Below are positions 21,975 to 33,600 of a DNA stretch of 64,000 nt, in pieces. Source of the DNA: Portulaca oleracea (taxonomy: Eukaryota > Streptophyta > Magnoliopsida > Caryophyllales > Portulacaceae); the NCBI GenBank assembly GCA_029582165.1, contig CM055892.1, forward strand, positions 5,056,754 through 5,120,753, written 5' to 3'. Within the stretch, counting starts at the first letter, position 1. Every line of letters begins with the position of its first letter. The position numbers and the translations under genes were made by a program. A model generated the notes under the pieces. That model saw only the letters and a program-made list of their open reading frames with translations. It had not been told where the DNA came from and ran no database searches.

Positions 21975-24900
21975 TGGCGCAGGCTCTCATGCATGCTTAG
22001 AACACCAACTAAGTCCAAACAATGTTCGAACTTAGCTATAGATAGAGGCTTGGTTAACATGTCTGCCTGATTATCAGAAGTATGAACCTTCTTCACCACA
22101 ATCTCTCCTGCAGTAACTGTATCTCTGATGAAGTGATACCTGACGCTTATATGCTTGGTCTTCGAATGATAAGTGTCATTCTTTGTCAGATGTATAGCAC
22201 TGATCGTATCAATAAACCACGCCTCGCCCGTGGTACTCCAAGCTCCATGACCAATCCCTCAACGGATGGCCTCCTTCACTCCTTCGTTGCGGCAATATAT
22301 TCACCCTCAGTAGACAACGCTATAGATCAAGTGAAGCTTTCCAAGATATTGCTCCTCCACACATGACGAACACATACCCTGAAATTGAGCATCTCCTATC
22401 CAGATCTCCACCATAATCAACATCAACATAACCTGCAACATCAGACGTTTCAACACTACCTCTATCATACATGATGCCCTTCTCCAAAGTACCCTTCACA
22501 TAGCGAAGGATCTACTTCACTCCTTCCCAATGCTCCTTCCCTGGATTCTGCATATATCTACTCGCCACACTAACTGCATGGGACAGGTCAGGTCTAGTGC
22601 ATACCATAACATACATCAAACTACCAACTACTAGCATAGGGAATATTAGACATCCTCCTTACCTCCAAATCAGATTTAGGACAGTTCTCACCAGACAACT
22701 TGAAGTGTGCAACTAAGGGAGTTGAAACTTCTTTACAGTTCCTTATGTTAAACCTGTCTAACACCTTCTCCAGATATTTCTTCTGAGACAAGAACAACTT
22801 CCCTGCCTCTTTGGATCTCCATACCCAAAATCTTCTTCGTCGCTCTGAGGTCTTTCATCTCAAACTCTTGGTTGAGTTGAGATTTCAGCTTCTTTATAAG
22901 TGACATTTCCCTAGAGGCAATCAACATGTCGTCAACATGCAATAATAAATAAATAAAAAACATTTATTCAAATTGTCTGTAGTACACACAGTTGTCATAG
23001 TGGCTTCTTGTATACCCTTGCCCTATCATAAAGGTATCAAACCTTTTGTACCACTATCTAGGTGCCTGTTTAAGTCCATACAAGGACTTCCTCAATCTGC
23101 ATTCCTGTTCCTGTTTACCAGGAACGATGAAACCCTCTGGCTGCCTCATATATATTTACTCCTCCAACTCGCCATGGAGGAAAGCTGTCTTGACATCAAG
23201 TTGCTCCAACTCCAAATCAAATAGAGCAACAAAGGCAAGCAAGGTGCGGATCGATGTATGCCTCACGACTGGCGAGAATACTTCGTTGTAGTCGATTCCT
23301 TCTTTCTGGTCGCAACCCCTTACCACTAATCTGGCCTTCCACCTTGCACTTTCTACACCAGGGATACCTTCCTTTCTCTTGTACACCCACTTCGCAGTAA
23401 GAGCTCATCGCCCTTTAGGCAACTCACATAGCTCCCATGTATGATTTTTCTGCAGACTCTCCATCTCCTCTTTCATAGCTTCTATCCAGTTTGAGGCACT
23501 CGGACAGGAGATGGCCTCTTGATAGGTAGAAGGTTCAGCACCTTCAGGAGTCTCCTCTGCAACACTCAGCGCATAAGCAATCATAGCATCATCTTCTTCA
23601 ATATATCGCGCTGGTCTCCTGATCTCCCTCCTGGGATGATCTCTAGCAATGCATGGTTGTTCCTCCACCTAAGGAACATTCGTTTCAATCTCAGGCTCAT
23701 CAACCTGAGTTGGTTCAGGAGCATCATCGATGGTTGCTCCCGATTGAGTTCCAAAGACTCCACTCGAGCCTGCTCCACCTCGAACACCATTCTTCCTGCA
23801 TCCTTCTCCTGGTTTCCCGCATCATCAGAAGTACCTGTAGATTCCATTCCAGATAACATAGCAGTTTCATTAAAGGTTACATCTCTAGATTGAATAACTT
23901 TCTTCAAATCAGGACACCACATTCTATATCCCTTAGACTCAGACCCATAACCTAGAAACATGCATTTAATAGCCATGGGAGACAGCTTCCCATCATTCAT
24001 ATGAGCATATACAGGACATCCAAAAATTCTCAAATTAGAATAGTTAACTGGATTACCTGTCCATACTTCCTTTGGAATCTGGTATTCGATAGAGGCATGA
24101 GGTGATCTGTTCAGCAGGTAGCAGGCAGTAGATATCACCTCTGCCCAGAAGGATCTGTTCTTCCAAAGCCCTGCATTCGAGAGCATGCAGCGGGCTTTCT
24201 CTAGGAGTGTCCTGTTAATTCTCTCGGCTACCCCGTTTTGCTGAGGCTTACCCACCAAGGTTCGATGCCTCGCAATCCCATGCTCCTCGCAAAATTCAGT
24301 AAATTCAGAATCAACAAACTCGAACCCATTGTCAGTCTGGTTCTCCACCAAAGCTTTGAACTTCTTGAAATATGAGAATTTCTCATTCTTGTGCCGCAGG
24401 AAATAAACCCAAGTCTTCCTCGAGAAGTCATCCACGAATGTCAACATGTAGCGCTTGCCACCCAGTGATGGCACTCTAGCAGGACCCCACAAATCTGAAT
24501 GAATATAATCAAGGATCCCTGTTGTTGTATGTTTAGCCCTTGAAAAGCTAACCCTCTTCTGTTTCCCGTAGACACAGTGATAGCAAAATTCCAACTTACC
24601 GATCTTTGCGCCTTCAAGATATCCCTTCTTGCTCAACATTGACATTCTCTTCTCGCCCATGTGGCCTAGTCTCATGTGCCCGCTTTTGTCTTTGTCGGAC
24701 TCATCAAGATTTAGGATCGCCTGCAGATCTGTCATCGTAGAACCTGCGGGATGTGCATCGCCCTTCCTGATTCCCTTCATAAGAACCATGGAACCCCTGC
24801 ACACTTTCAAAACACCATTTCTCCTTTGTACCTGCAGCCATTAGCCTCAAGAGTACCCAAAGAAATTAAATTTCGAGTCATGTTAGGGATATGACGAACG

Positions 24901-26000
24901 TCCTTGAGAGTTCTAACAATGCCATCATGAGTCTTGATTTTGATGCTACCGATTCCTACAACCTTGCAGGCTGTGTCATTACCCATGACTACGACCCCGG
25001 TGTCAACACTCTCATAAGACTCGAACCAGTCCTTATGAGGACACATATGATATGTGCACCCCGTGTCAAGAACCCACTCATCTCTAGCTATCCTACTCGA
25101 TGTGGTAGCCAAGGCATCATCCGTAACTACAAACCCATCACCATCTGACTCGGACTCTACGCAGTTTGAGGTACCAGGTTTGGTGTGATTATCCTTACTC
25201 TCCTGCTTCTAGTCTCTCTGCTTTGCCCAATAGTCTCTCTCTATATGCCCCATCTTACTACAGTAGTTACACTTCTTATTCTTGTGAGGATTCCTAGACT
25301 TTGAACGGTGTTTAGACCTCCCTCTAGACCCGTTTCCCTTACGTTCAGTAGTCCTACCCCTTACAACCATAGCATCACCACCCTGGTCATCACCATCGGT
25401 ATCAAGTTTCTCCTTAGACAGTAAACTAGCTTTTTACTTCACTAAGGTTAAGGACACCACGATTCCCATATAACATGATTTCCTTAAATTGTTTATGTGA
25501 TGCAGGTAGGGATAAAATTAAGTGTAAAGCCTTATCCTCATCAGTGTGTTTTATATCCATTGATTCCAATTCAGTAATAATAGAATCAAATTCACTAAGA
25601 TGTGCCTGAATAGAAGTACCTTGGGGCATCTTCAGCCTGTAGAATTTCTCCTTCATTTGGTACTTGTTTGCATGACTCTTCGACATGTGCAACTCTTCCA
25701 GTTTGGTCCAGAGCTCCCGAGGTTTCTCGATATGCATCACCTCTCTCTGAATGTGCTCCGCCAAGCACAGCTAAATCCCTGCCAGAGTCTTATCTTCAAG
25801 CTTCTTCCACTCCCCTTGATATCCTTCTGGAGATGATTGAATTCATCATCGCTCATTGTCGCATCAGTCTTCGTGTCGGGATACTCAATCACATCCCATA
25901 ACCCGTGCTGAATCAGGACCGCCTTCATCTGCAGTCTCCACATAGTAAAACTCCTCGTTCCATCAAATTTTGGAATATCGCACTTCATAATTGAAGCCAT
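21975..26000 (-). pseudogene. Copia gag-pol polyprotein, broken
   Basis: Starts at the ATG at 26000 (MASIMKCDIPKFDGT), 10 bp from the primer-binding site. Gag shows the SFTMWRLQMKAVL and TKLEELHMSKSHANKYQ blocks, then a CX2CX4HX4D variant zinc knuckle (CNYCSKMGHIERD, about 25268-25230). The protease box is LDTGCTYHMCP (about 25075). Integrase has CVYGKQKRVSF, HSDLWGP (first Asp), TDNGFEF (second Asp, with a few residues missing just before it) and NGVAERINRTL (Glu). Reverse transcriptase has [15 protein letters not shown] and LHVDDMLIAS, where His replaces the usual Tyr of YVDD. RNase H ends with STEGEYIAA and MLTKPL. Stops or frameshifts occur at about 25770, 25425, 25210, 24810, 23670, 23400, 23150 and repeatedly below 23000. 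Confidence 0.93.
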
Positions 26001-26009
26001 CTCCACCTT

Positions 26010-26021
26010 GCTCTGATACCA
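26010..26021 (-). other. Primer-binding site of the minus copia element
   Basis: The minus strand reads TGGTATCAGAGC two bases from the LTR at 26024. Confidence 0.92.
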
Positions 26022-26023
26022 CT

Positions 26024-26600
26024 TGTTAGAGAAAAGTAATAGTAGCAAGGTAACAGCGGAAGCAAATAATAGAATCGAAATTGAGTTGACGGATATTATG
26101 ACAAAATTTAGGAACGAAAAATAAGTGATAAAATCAAACACCAGAATTACGTGGGAAACTGAAGAACTCGGAGAAAAACCCACGGACGGCGACAGCCAGA
26201 AAATAATCCACTATGAGAAAGGAGGAATACAACCTGATCACTATCACAGGGTGTGATGCGATCCACAAAGGAGATTACAATAACAATCTCTCAACACTCA
26301 ACTCACAATCTCTCAGGATACACTGGGGAAAATATTGGTGAGACCCCTTTCTCTCTCAATATTTTCTCTCTCTCTAGCTCTCTGTGTTTACCGATGTATT
26401 TTTGGTGGAGAAACGTGTACCGTATTTATAGGGAAAACTCCCTATAACCTAACTTGACTCCCACTCCAATTGGATTTTGGAATCTAATACAATTAGGAAA
26501 CCCAACATAATAAGGAAACCTAAATAATATCCTAATACAATTAGGAAACAAATAATTGTGAGATCAAGAGATTTGGTGATTTTAGGACACTTTCCTAACA
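26024..26600 (-). repeat. 5' LTR of the minus copia element
   Basis: 577 bp, same length as the left copy and almost the same sequence. It is followed by ATGTG. Confidence 0.93.
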
Positions 26601-26605
26601 ATGTG

Positions 26606-27770
26606 TTTTGTATAATTTACTGATTGTTTAAGTACCAGTAATGTAGATTCGTTTTACTTGTTGCATATATATAAATTCGTTTTATGAATGTTAACTCAAT
26701 AAATTTTATTAGTTAAATTATCCCGTTTGAGTTCGTGATTTACTTTAATTTTATTATGTTTTTTGTTGGACATATAAATGTGTTTTATAATTAATATCTT
26801 AGTGTTATGTAGTAAATCATAATTGTGTGTACACAGTATAAAATTTGTTTTATATACGTTTATATGAGTTAGTCTTGTATCGTATTATATATACGGTTTT
26901 TTTTAATAAGCAATTAACTATATTTAAGTTTATCCTAAGGTAAGTCCTAATAGTTAATTAATTAACTATTAGGACTTACCTTAAGACAAACTTAATTATA
27001 GTTAATTGCTTATTCAAAAAAAAATCGTATATTTTTGTTTTATTTAAAAATAACTAGTAATATACATATTTTTTAAGTAAATTAGTTTTATTTAAAAATA
27101 ACTAGTAATATTATACAAGTGAGTCTTATATAATTATAAGTATAATTTTGTTTTACATATGTCTAATTGATTGATTGTAATACGTTTGTACAATTTAATC
27201 TCATAAAGAGGCAAGTCAACTCTTTTATGTGATTTTTGTATTACATAAAAGAATGTTGAAATTAATGTTGACTATGTAAATTTGTTTTGCATTTTCTAGT
27301 ATTAAAAGGTTGCAAGATTTTGTTTATGTAACCTAAATCGATTAAACAGATATAAATGTGTTTTAGATTATTTGTTTTTGTGGTATTAGTCGATTGAATT
27401 GACATATAAATTAGTTTTATATGATGCAATTATGTAATCAAGTCTCACTTGCCGGAAATTGATTATAAATTATAAAAATTAGTTTTATATAATTTCTTAT
27501 GTAAATTTGTTATACATTTATAAATCAATTATGATTACATAGCTTCAATGTATTAAATAAATTAGTATTATTGATAATCAGTCAAATGGAGGACTTAACT
27601 AGTTATGAGTGTGACATGGTGTAGAATATGTTTTTACATTAAAGCAATTGATTATGATAATGTAGATGAGTTTTATATTTCTATTTTATGTTTTTAATCG
27701 ATTAAAAGTTAGTTAATCCGTTTTATATAATAGTGTGTAAATAAGTTTTACATTGAGTTGAAATCATTTT
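26606..27770 (+). repeat. Degenerate repeating motif in the leader of the gag-only element
   Basis: An AT-rich region in which the motif AAAT(T/G)NGTTTTATA recurs at irregular intervals of about 40-100 bp. Examples lie near 26650, 26690, 26780, 26848, 27085, 27148, 27280, 27355, 27412, 27478, 27670, 27718 and 27748. It looks like a decayed tandem array. There is no coding capacity. Confidence 0.5.
26889..27032. repeat. 144-bp palindrome (fold-back element)
   Basis: Two arms of about 72 bp, 26889-26959 and 26960-27032, are near-perfect reverse complements with no loop (centre TAGTTAATTAATTAACTA). Outer ends are ATATACG and CGTATAT. It could be a small fold-back MITE. No clear target duplication other than TA-rich flanks is visible. 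Confidence 0.8.
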
Positions 27771-27995
27771 TGTAGTGATTGGATGGATGTGTTAATGTGT
27801 TTGAGCATTCTATTCTATAAGGAGATTAGTTGCTCTTATGGAGTTTGGTAATTGATTTTTTTAGAGATACCTAATTCATCTAGTATGTGATAATTGTGAG
27901 CATAGCGAAATTTTTGATCATATGACACGGATGACGGTTTTCTAAATATTCAATTATAAGAAGGTGCCTAAATGTCTTGTTTTGTTTGTGTAGAC

Positions 27996-28797
27996 ATGAC
28001 ATCTGAGACTTCTTGGTTGATGATTTGTTCACTTTTGAGGTGTTGGATGGATCTAACTTCAACTTGTGGAGTCTAAGTTTCAATTTCTATTGAATAAACG
28101 GGATGTGTTAGAACATCTGTCTGTGAAAATGTCTCCCCCTACAACTAAGGAAGACGATAACCATGATATTACTTCTTTGCAATATCAAGAAAGCTTAGTA
28201 GCGTACCAAGAATGGTGCAGAAAGGATCATAGAGCACGTTATACTATATTGTATTGCATGCATGACGACCTGATTAGCGAGTTCGAGCATTGTTCCACTG
28301 CTAAGGAGTTGTGGGATAGGTTGAAGGTCAAGTTTGAGTAGACTTCGGAGACAAGACTTCGAGCATTGCATCTTGAGTGGATGTCTTACTCGATTGACTC
28401 AAGCCGTAGTATCGCCGAACATCTTAGAATCTTGAGTATTATGGTTGAAGATCTAGAGGCTGGTGGGATAAAGGTTCCTGAGAGTTACCAGTGTAGAAAC
28501 TTGCTTCGTGCACTTTTGGTTGGTTCTCAAAAGTGGAAATCATTTGTCTCACTGATGACTCACAGCGATCATATTCAAACCTTAAGCGAGATCTATAAGC
28601 ACCTTGAATTAGAACAGTAACGCTTGAAGGTGTCTACTCCCCCACTTAAGGCATCTATTGCTAAAGGTGATACGTTTAAGGAACAACTTGGTGCTAAGAG
28701 TAAAGGAGAGAAAAATATGGCGCGCGTGAAGTGTTTTTATTGTAGGAAGAAAGGTCATTATGCTCAAGATTGTCTTGAGTCTCCTAGCAAGTTGTAG
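27996..28797 (+). pseudogene. Copia-like gag with CCHC zinc knuckle, broken
   Basis: The likely start is the ATG at 27996. The frame shifts just before and inside the conserved LDGSNFNLW opening (about 28045-28070). It then reads through RDVLEHL, HDDLISEFEHCSTAKELWDR and SYQCRNLLRALLVGSQKW, which is the layout of copia/UBN2-type gag capsid. Stops lie at about 28339 and 28618. The nucleocapsid knuckle CFYCRKKGHYAQDC (about 28734-28775) follows and the frame ends at 28797 with no protease beyond it. Gag would package the element's RNA. Without pol the element must use enzymes from another copia. Confidence 0.8.
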
Positions 28798-30574
28798 CCT
28801 TTGGGCATTTGGAAAAGAATATGTTTCATTTTCAAAATATTATTCATACACTTAGGGTGTAATGTTTTTATTTAGAGTTATTTTTCGCATATTAGTGTTT
28901 AAACTTACTTTACTTTTGACTACAATTAGTTTGTCTTCAAAAATAGCTTTGTTCGTTTTTCTCTATTTAACACTTAGTTGAGTGTTATTATGAATAACTA
29001 TGAGTTTTTCTATTTTAAGATTCATTAGTTGATTCTTGTTCTGCTTTTGGTAATACATATTGCATTTAAATATATTATTCACATGTATTTTATGGGATTA
29101 CTTGATTACTAATTCAAAATTTTTAATTCGTTTATAAGTTTTTGAGACGGTAATAGTAACTTGTAGTGTACAAAACAGTAAAGTTTTCTTTGTAATATAG
29201 AAATGGTTTCAAATTGTTGATATGTTCAAAATTTAGATGAACTTCCACTTCATGAACTGAACATCTTAGTGGTGATTGAGTTATTACATATTGCTTGGCA
29301 TGGTTTTGTTGGCATTGAATAATTCTTTATTTAGTTTATGATTATCACATGCCATAGTATGACATTTTTAAACATACTTTGTGCTGGTTATAAAATGTTT
29401 CAAAGTTCATTTTGAACCATTTATGTCCGTGGCATTTGTGTTGCTATATGTGCAAGACTATGACCATGGAAAACTTAGTATTAAAATTAAAGTTACTAAA
29501 TAGTCTTGTAATGCCTTGTTTATCAGAGGATAGAAGTTCCTAGTATTAGTGAAATTATGGACATTACTTTAATGTTTGTATGTGTTACAACCATTATCTC
29601 TCGGTGAATGGGGGAGGAATACTTAACTCTCATTTTCACCGAGGATAATAGAAATAGTGGAAGAAATTCCATGTTTTCTATTACTGATAGTTGTCTAAGT
29701 CGGAGCAAGAGCAAAAGGATATAAGCATCCTTTATACTAATCTTAAACATAAGGTTAGTTCTCATATTCAAGGATTAAACATGTTGTTAGTTATCATGTT
29801 CAAGTCAGGTTAGTTTTCATATATTAAACATGCGGTTAGTCATCATATTTAACGACCCATAACTTATAAAGTTAGTGGGAGTAGCTCTTCTTCACATATT
29901 CATGATTCTATATGTCTAAGTGATAGTGAAAGTGATCATGAATAATATTAGACACACTATAGTTGCATGTCTAAGATTCAAAGAGTGTCATAAAGGGATA
30001 GTTCCTTAATGTACATTTGTGATTTACGAGAATATCTCTTTGTCAGGAAGTTCTATTTTCACGAATACTATAAAAAGTAGATATATGGTTATACCTCGAA
30101 TCATATGTTATACTCAATAACTGTTGAGTTGCAAGATTGGATAGGCTCCTAGAATAATGTTTTATATGGATTATTCTTGTTTTGTATCAAGAATGAGAGA
30201 AGATATAAGTTGTCCTCTTAAGAAATCTATGGTGGCTTTTAACAATCTTCTTGATCACGGTACTTGTCATTTGATAAGACTATTTGTTGTGTCTTGCGAA
30301 CATGAGTTTAGATTATGTATCTAACTATGTTAATGACAGGTGCTTGGTCAAATATTAAGAGGTGGTTATCTCTTATTTTTGTTATGAGGGATATATTGTG
30401 GAACTTTGTGTGTCTACACATACAAATAATTAAAAACATCTAGAACATTTCTTAGGTGTGCTGGAATGCATACGTCGAGAGATTCTTAGAATGTCTTCTA
30501 ATTATATGTTATGACCACCCATGCTATTGCTCAATTTATATGCACCCGATTTTGAGTTGGGATAATATCTAAGC
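28798..30574. other. Non-coding interior of the gag-only element
   Basis: AT-rich sequence after the gag stop. I searched both strands by eye for protease, integrase and reverse transcriptase signatures and saw none. Confidence 0.55.
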
Positions 30575-30752
30575 TGTTGGGATTCACCCATGAGTAAATG
30601 TCCCACATCGAAAAAGTAAAGAGAAAGCACATGGTATATAAGTCAAGTGGGCTACTCCTCTTAACACCAAGTGGTTTTAAGATGGAATCTCACTTAACAT
30701 GTGTACCATGGGCCTTGGTTAAAGTGGGCTCCCTCCTTAGATCTCCCCAACA
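30575..30752 (+). repeat. 5' LTR of the TRIM
   Basis: 178 bp, TGTTGGGATT to CTCCCCAACA, with a TATA-like GGTATATAAG at about 30631. Confidence 0.94.
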
Positions 30753-30754
30753 AG

Positions 30755-30766
30755 TGGTATCAGAGC
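30755..30766 (+). other. Primer-binding site of the TRIM
   Basis: TGGTATCAGAGC, two bases after the 5' LTR. Confidence 0.93.
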
Positions 30767-30846
30767 CGATTGTTCGTTTGGCTGGGCGCAGGCAAGGTGC
30801 GGGAAGATCACCATGGACAGGAGCAGGGACCATAGCGCGTGCTCGG

Positions 30847-30995
30847 CTGGGTCTCTTGAATGCTCAGAGTGGTGGCATGAGACTCGGGTGGAGTAGGTGC
30901 GGCTTTGTGGAGTAAGGTGCGGTTGGGACTCTTGAGACAGAGTGGTGGCATGAGACTCAGGTGGAGTAGGGTGCGGCTTTGTAGAGTAAGGTGCG
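30847..30995 (+). repeat. 74-bp tandem duplication inside the TRIM
   Basis: Units at about 30847-30921 and 30922-30995 share GAGTGGTGGCATGAGACTC and the following GGTGGAGTAGG context, with some changes between copies. Confidence 0.85.
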
Positions 30996-31085
30996 ACTAT
31001 GATGGGCTCCTGATGGTGACTTGAAACCTTGGGCAAAAAGAGGCTTCCGATCAAGGGGGAAGGACTCATGTGTGAAGGGGGAGAT

Positions 31086-31263
31086 TGTTGGGATTCACCC
31101 ATGAGTAAATGTCCCACATCGAAAAAGTAAAGAGAAAGCACATGGTATATAAGTCAAGTGGGCTACTCCTCTTAACACCAATTGGTTTTAAGATGGAACC
31201 TCACTTAACATGTGTACCATAGGCCTTGGTTAAAGTGGGCTCCCTCCTTGGATCTCCCCAACA
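31086..31263 (+). repeat. 3' LTR of the TRIM
   Basis: 178 bp, matching 30575-30752. It is preceded by the purine tract GAAGGGGGAGATT. Confidence 0.94.
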
Positions 31264-32604
31264 TAAGCAGAATTTAAATAGAAGGCAAATAATGTTCTTT
31301 TTGTGGCTCTTGTTAACCTGGAATTGTGAAGAAAATGTGTTCATACTATCTTTGTGACGCTATGATATTGTAGTACTCGATACAAAGCAAAGACATTTGA
31401 AAAATGATTAACAAGAATGGCAAAATAAGTTTAGGCTATTCTAAAGATATGATATTAGCCTATGTGGGATTCGTATCTTAGTTAATCATGATGTTTTAAA
31501 GTGTATGTGTTTAAACTAGACTATGGTGGTTCATTCGTGTAACCCAATTTTGGGATAAGTTCTCAATTCATATAGTGTGTTTATATGATCTAAAGGTTAC
31601 GAGATTGTCTCGTTTAAGATATTAAGAATATATTATTTTCTTTTTTCTAATTATGTGGGCACATTAAGTGTCACCAGGCTTAACTATCTTGTCACACGGA
31701 TAGTTTTCCTACCACTTAAGTAGTGGGTAGAATGAGACTGATCACGGTGATACTAGGTGTTTAACATGAATTCGAATTCATACTCAATGTACACTACGTG
31801 TGTAACATGAATCAGTATTCGTACTATGAGTATAGAATTGTATAATTGATAGTCGCCTTAATAAGCTTAAGATGAGATTCTTTGCGAATCGATCATGAAA
31901 TAGTGTGGTTTTCATGTTAAAGCCTTAAAAGCCGAATTTGAGTGGGTGATTTGCACTTAGTATGTAAATCTAGTGGCTCGAGTTAGTTCTTTGAGTAAGA
32001 ATTAGACTTATAAATTCGTATGGTATAAGAGAGTGACATGCTCATCTTAGTGGGAGTTATACCATGGCACATAATTCATACTTGTGTGCTTTGTCGACCT
32101 ATAGGGAGTGACAAATTAATCCCTTTATTTGTCATTGTGTGAACCCTATGACTATGTTGTTAATTTGTACGATACCCTTTGACCTACGAACTATGATATT
32201 GAAACTAGTTGGATGTTGCTACTTTAGTGTGAACTCCAAGAGCTATGAGATTATACGGCTCATGGAACACATTAGGAAATCAGTCTTGCGAAGTTGAAAT
32301 ATCATGAGTATCTAAGGAAGAATCGATCCATCTTCACCATGTCAGCCCGGGCGATATATGGGAAGTATAATCATATGACATGTCAGGCATAAAGGGAGAT
32401 AGTATGCCATGTAGTGAAGTGAGAATTATTCAGGGGATCGTTGCTTGTTCGTTCTGTTTTTGAAAGTGTTATGTTAGTTAGATGGTGACTTAAAATAACA
32501 CTACTTGTTACTTTTGGTCGCACGCCTCATTCCCGGTATGAAGTGTAAAGAGATGTCTTAGGGAGAGAGGTGTTATGATTGAGGCTTATGTAGCCGAATG
32601 GGAG
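31264..32604. other. Non-coding 3' interior of the gag-only element
   Basis: No coding signature on either strand. It ends in the purine-rich stretch before the 3' LTR. Confidence 0.55.
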
Positions 32605-32975
32605 TATTTTTTTAATGAGACAAGTAACGGCCACATAATCAATGAGATTAATTCCTCATTGATGTGGCAGTTACAACAATCATAAAGTCCCCATTAATCA
32701 CCCCTCCTATTAAGTATGTTTAGTACTACTTAAAGGGATGATTTTGGGGTTGCTGATAGAGACTAATATACACACAATTGTCCACTGAAGAAACACGCTC
32801 TCTGTTCTTTTACATAGTCTACCATCACAAGATTTGGGTTTGCAGTGTGGCAATTATCCGCCGACTCTAGTAGTCACCGGAGATCGATTGACATTGTTCC
32901 AACTTCAATTTTGTGGGTATAACAACAGCAAGTGATCCTATTTCCGTACCTAATGTCAGTCCTTATATTCTAACA
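32605..32975 (+). repeat. 3' LTR of the gag-only element
   Basis: 371 bp, aligned with 19705-20076. It starts TATTTTTTTT and ends TTCTAACA, followed by GCCAA. Confidence 0.85.
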
Positions 32976-33210
32976 GCCAAGAATATGGAAATATATCTTT
33001 TGTCAAAGATTCATATATATGTATGATATTTCATATTCTTTATTTTGTTGATCATGCTTTCCATAGAGTTCAAGAGATAATTCACAACTATAATTGGGTA
33101 GTATCTTTTGTCGACCTTGATCCTTTCTTTATTTTGTCACCTGAGGGCTTTAAAAGTGACTGCCCTCACACTCACATCACCACTTCTCCAATATCTCTGT
33201 CAGATATTAT
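32976..33210. other. Short unclassified flank between two insertions
   Basis: This DNA continues the sequence left of 19704 and right of 43325 once the insertions are removed. A minus-strand stretch includes KDQGRQKILPNYS and ELYGKHDQQNKE, but stops on both sides prevent a firm call. Confidence 0.4.
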
Positions 33211-33417
33211 GTGAAACCCCGAGTTTAAGACAGATGCATAGGTAAGACAATTACCGAACCATTAAGTCTTGACTCCGTTATTTATTGAGAATTGTTTGTG
33301 ATTCTTTTTGCTGACACTGGAGCTTGTAGGACCGTTGAGGGACTAACAAGCATATTTTAGTAATTTTCTACGTGTATGAGATTGCATGGAAGTAAGGGTA
33401 AATTGGTAAATTCATGT

Positions 33418-33449
33418 GTTATTATTATTATTATCATTATTACTATGTG

Positions 33450-33487
<38 letters not shown>

Positions 33488-33600
33488 CATCATCATCATC
33501 GTTATTATTATTAATGTGATTATCACTATTATTATGTGATTATTATTAATATTAGGTAATTATTATTGTTATTATTGTATTAGTATTAAGTATTGTTATT
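33418..33600 (+). repeat. ATT/ATC microsatellite
   Basis: A long run of imperfect TTA and ATC triplets within the solo LTR. Confidence 0.9.

Larger units (their letters stand above)
21323..26600 (-). mobile_element. Ty1/copia retrotransposon, minus strand, nearly full length
   Basis: LTRs of 577 bp at 21323-21899 and 26024-26600 differ at few positions by eye. They are flanked by the target duplication ATGTG (21318-21322 and 26601-26605). Primer-binding site and polypurine tract are both present on the minus strand. All copia domains are recognisable but the frame is broken, so this copy is young yet non-functional. It sits in the leader of the gag-only element. Confidence 0.94.
30575..31263 (+). 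mobile_element. TRIM (miniature LTR retrotransposon), complete
   Basis: A 689-bp element with 178-bp direct terminal repeats at 30575-30752 and 31086-31263, both TGTTGGG...CCCCAACA. The target duplication is TAAGC (30570-30574 and 31264-31268). A primer-binding site is at 30755-30766 and a polypurine tract at 31073-31085. The interior is 333 bp with no protein. LTR copies differ at only a few positions, which suggests a recent insertion. Size, layout and sequence fit plant TRIMs. Confidence 0.95.
19705..32975 (+). mobile_element. Gag-only copia-like LTR element with nested insertions
   Basis: LTRs at 19705-20076 and 32605-32975 are flanked by the 5-bp duplication GCCAA (19700-19704 and 32976-32980). 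A primer-binding site lies at 20078 and a purine-rich GAATGGGAG precedes the 3' LTR. Removing the nested copia and TRIM leaves about 7.3 kb. The only recognisable protein is a broken gag (27996-28797). The rest is long, AT-rich, non-coding DNA. It is therefore a large non-autonomous element. Confidence 0.85.

Noticed and set aside
30575..31263. Cassandra-type TRIM with 5S rRNA-like LTR
   Set aside because: I could not find 5S rRNA promoter boxes in the LTR, so only the general TRIM class is supported.
32976..33210. Host exon suggested by a minus-strand stretch KDQGRQKILPNYS
   Set aside because: Stops on both sides, no start or splice signals and no family recognised.
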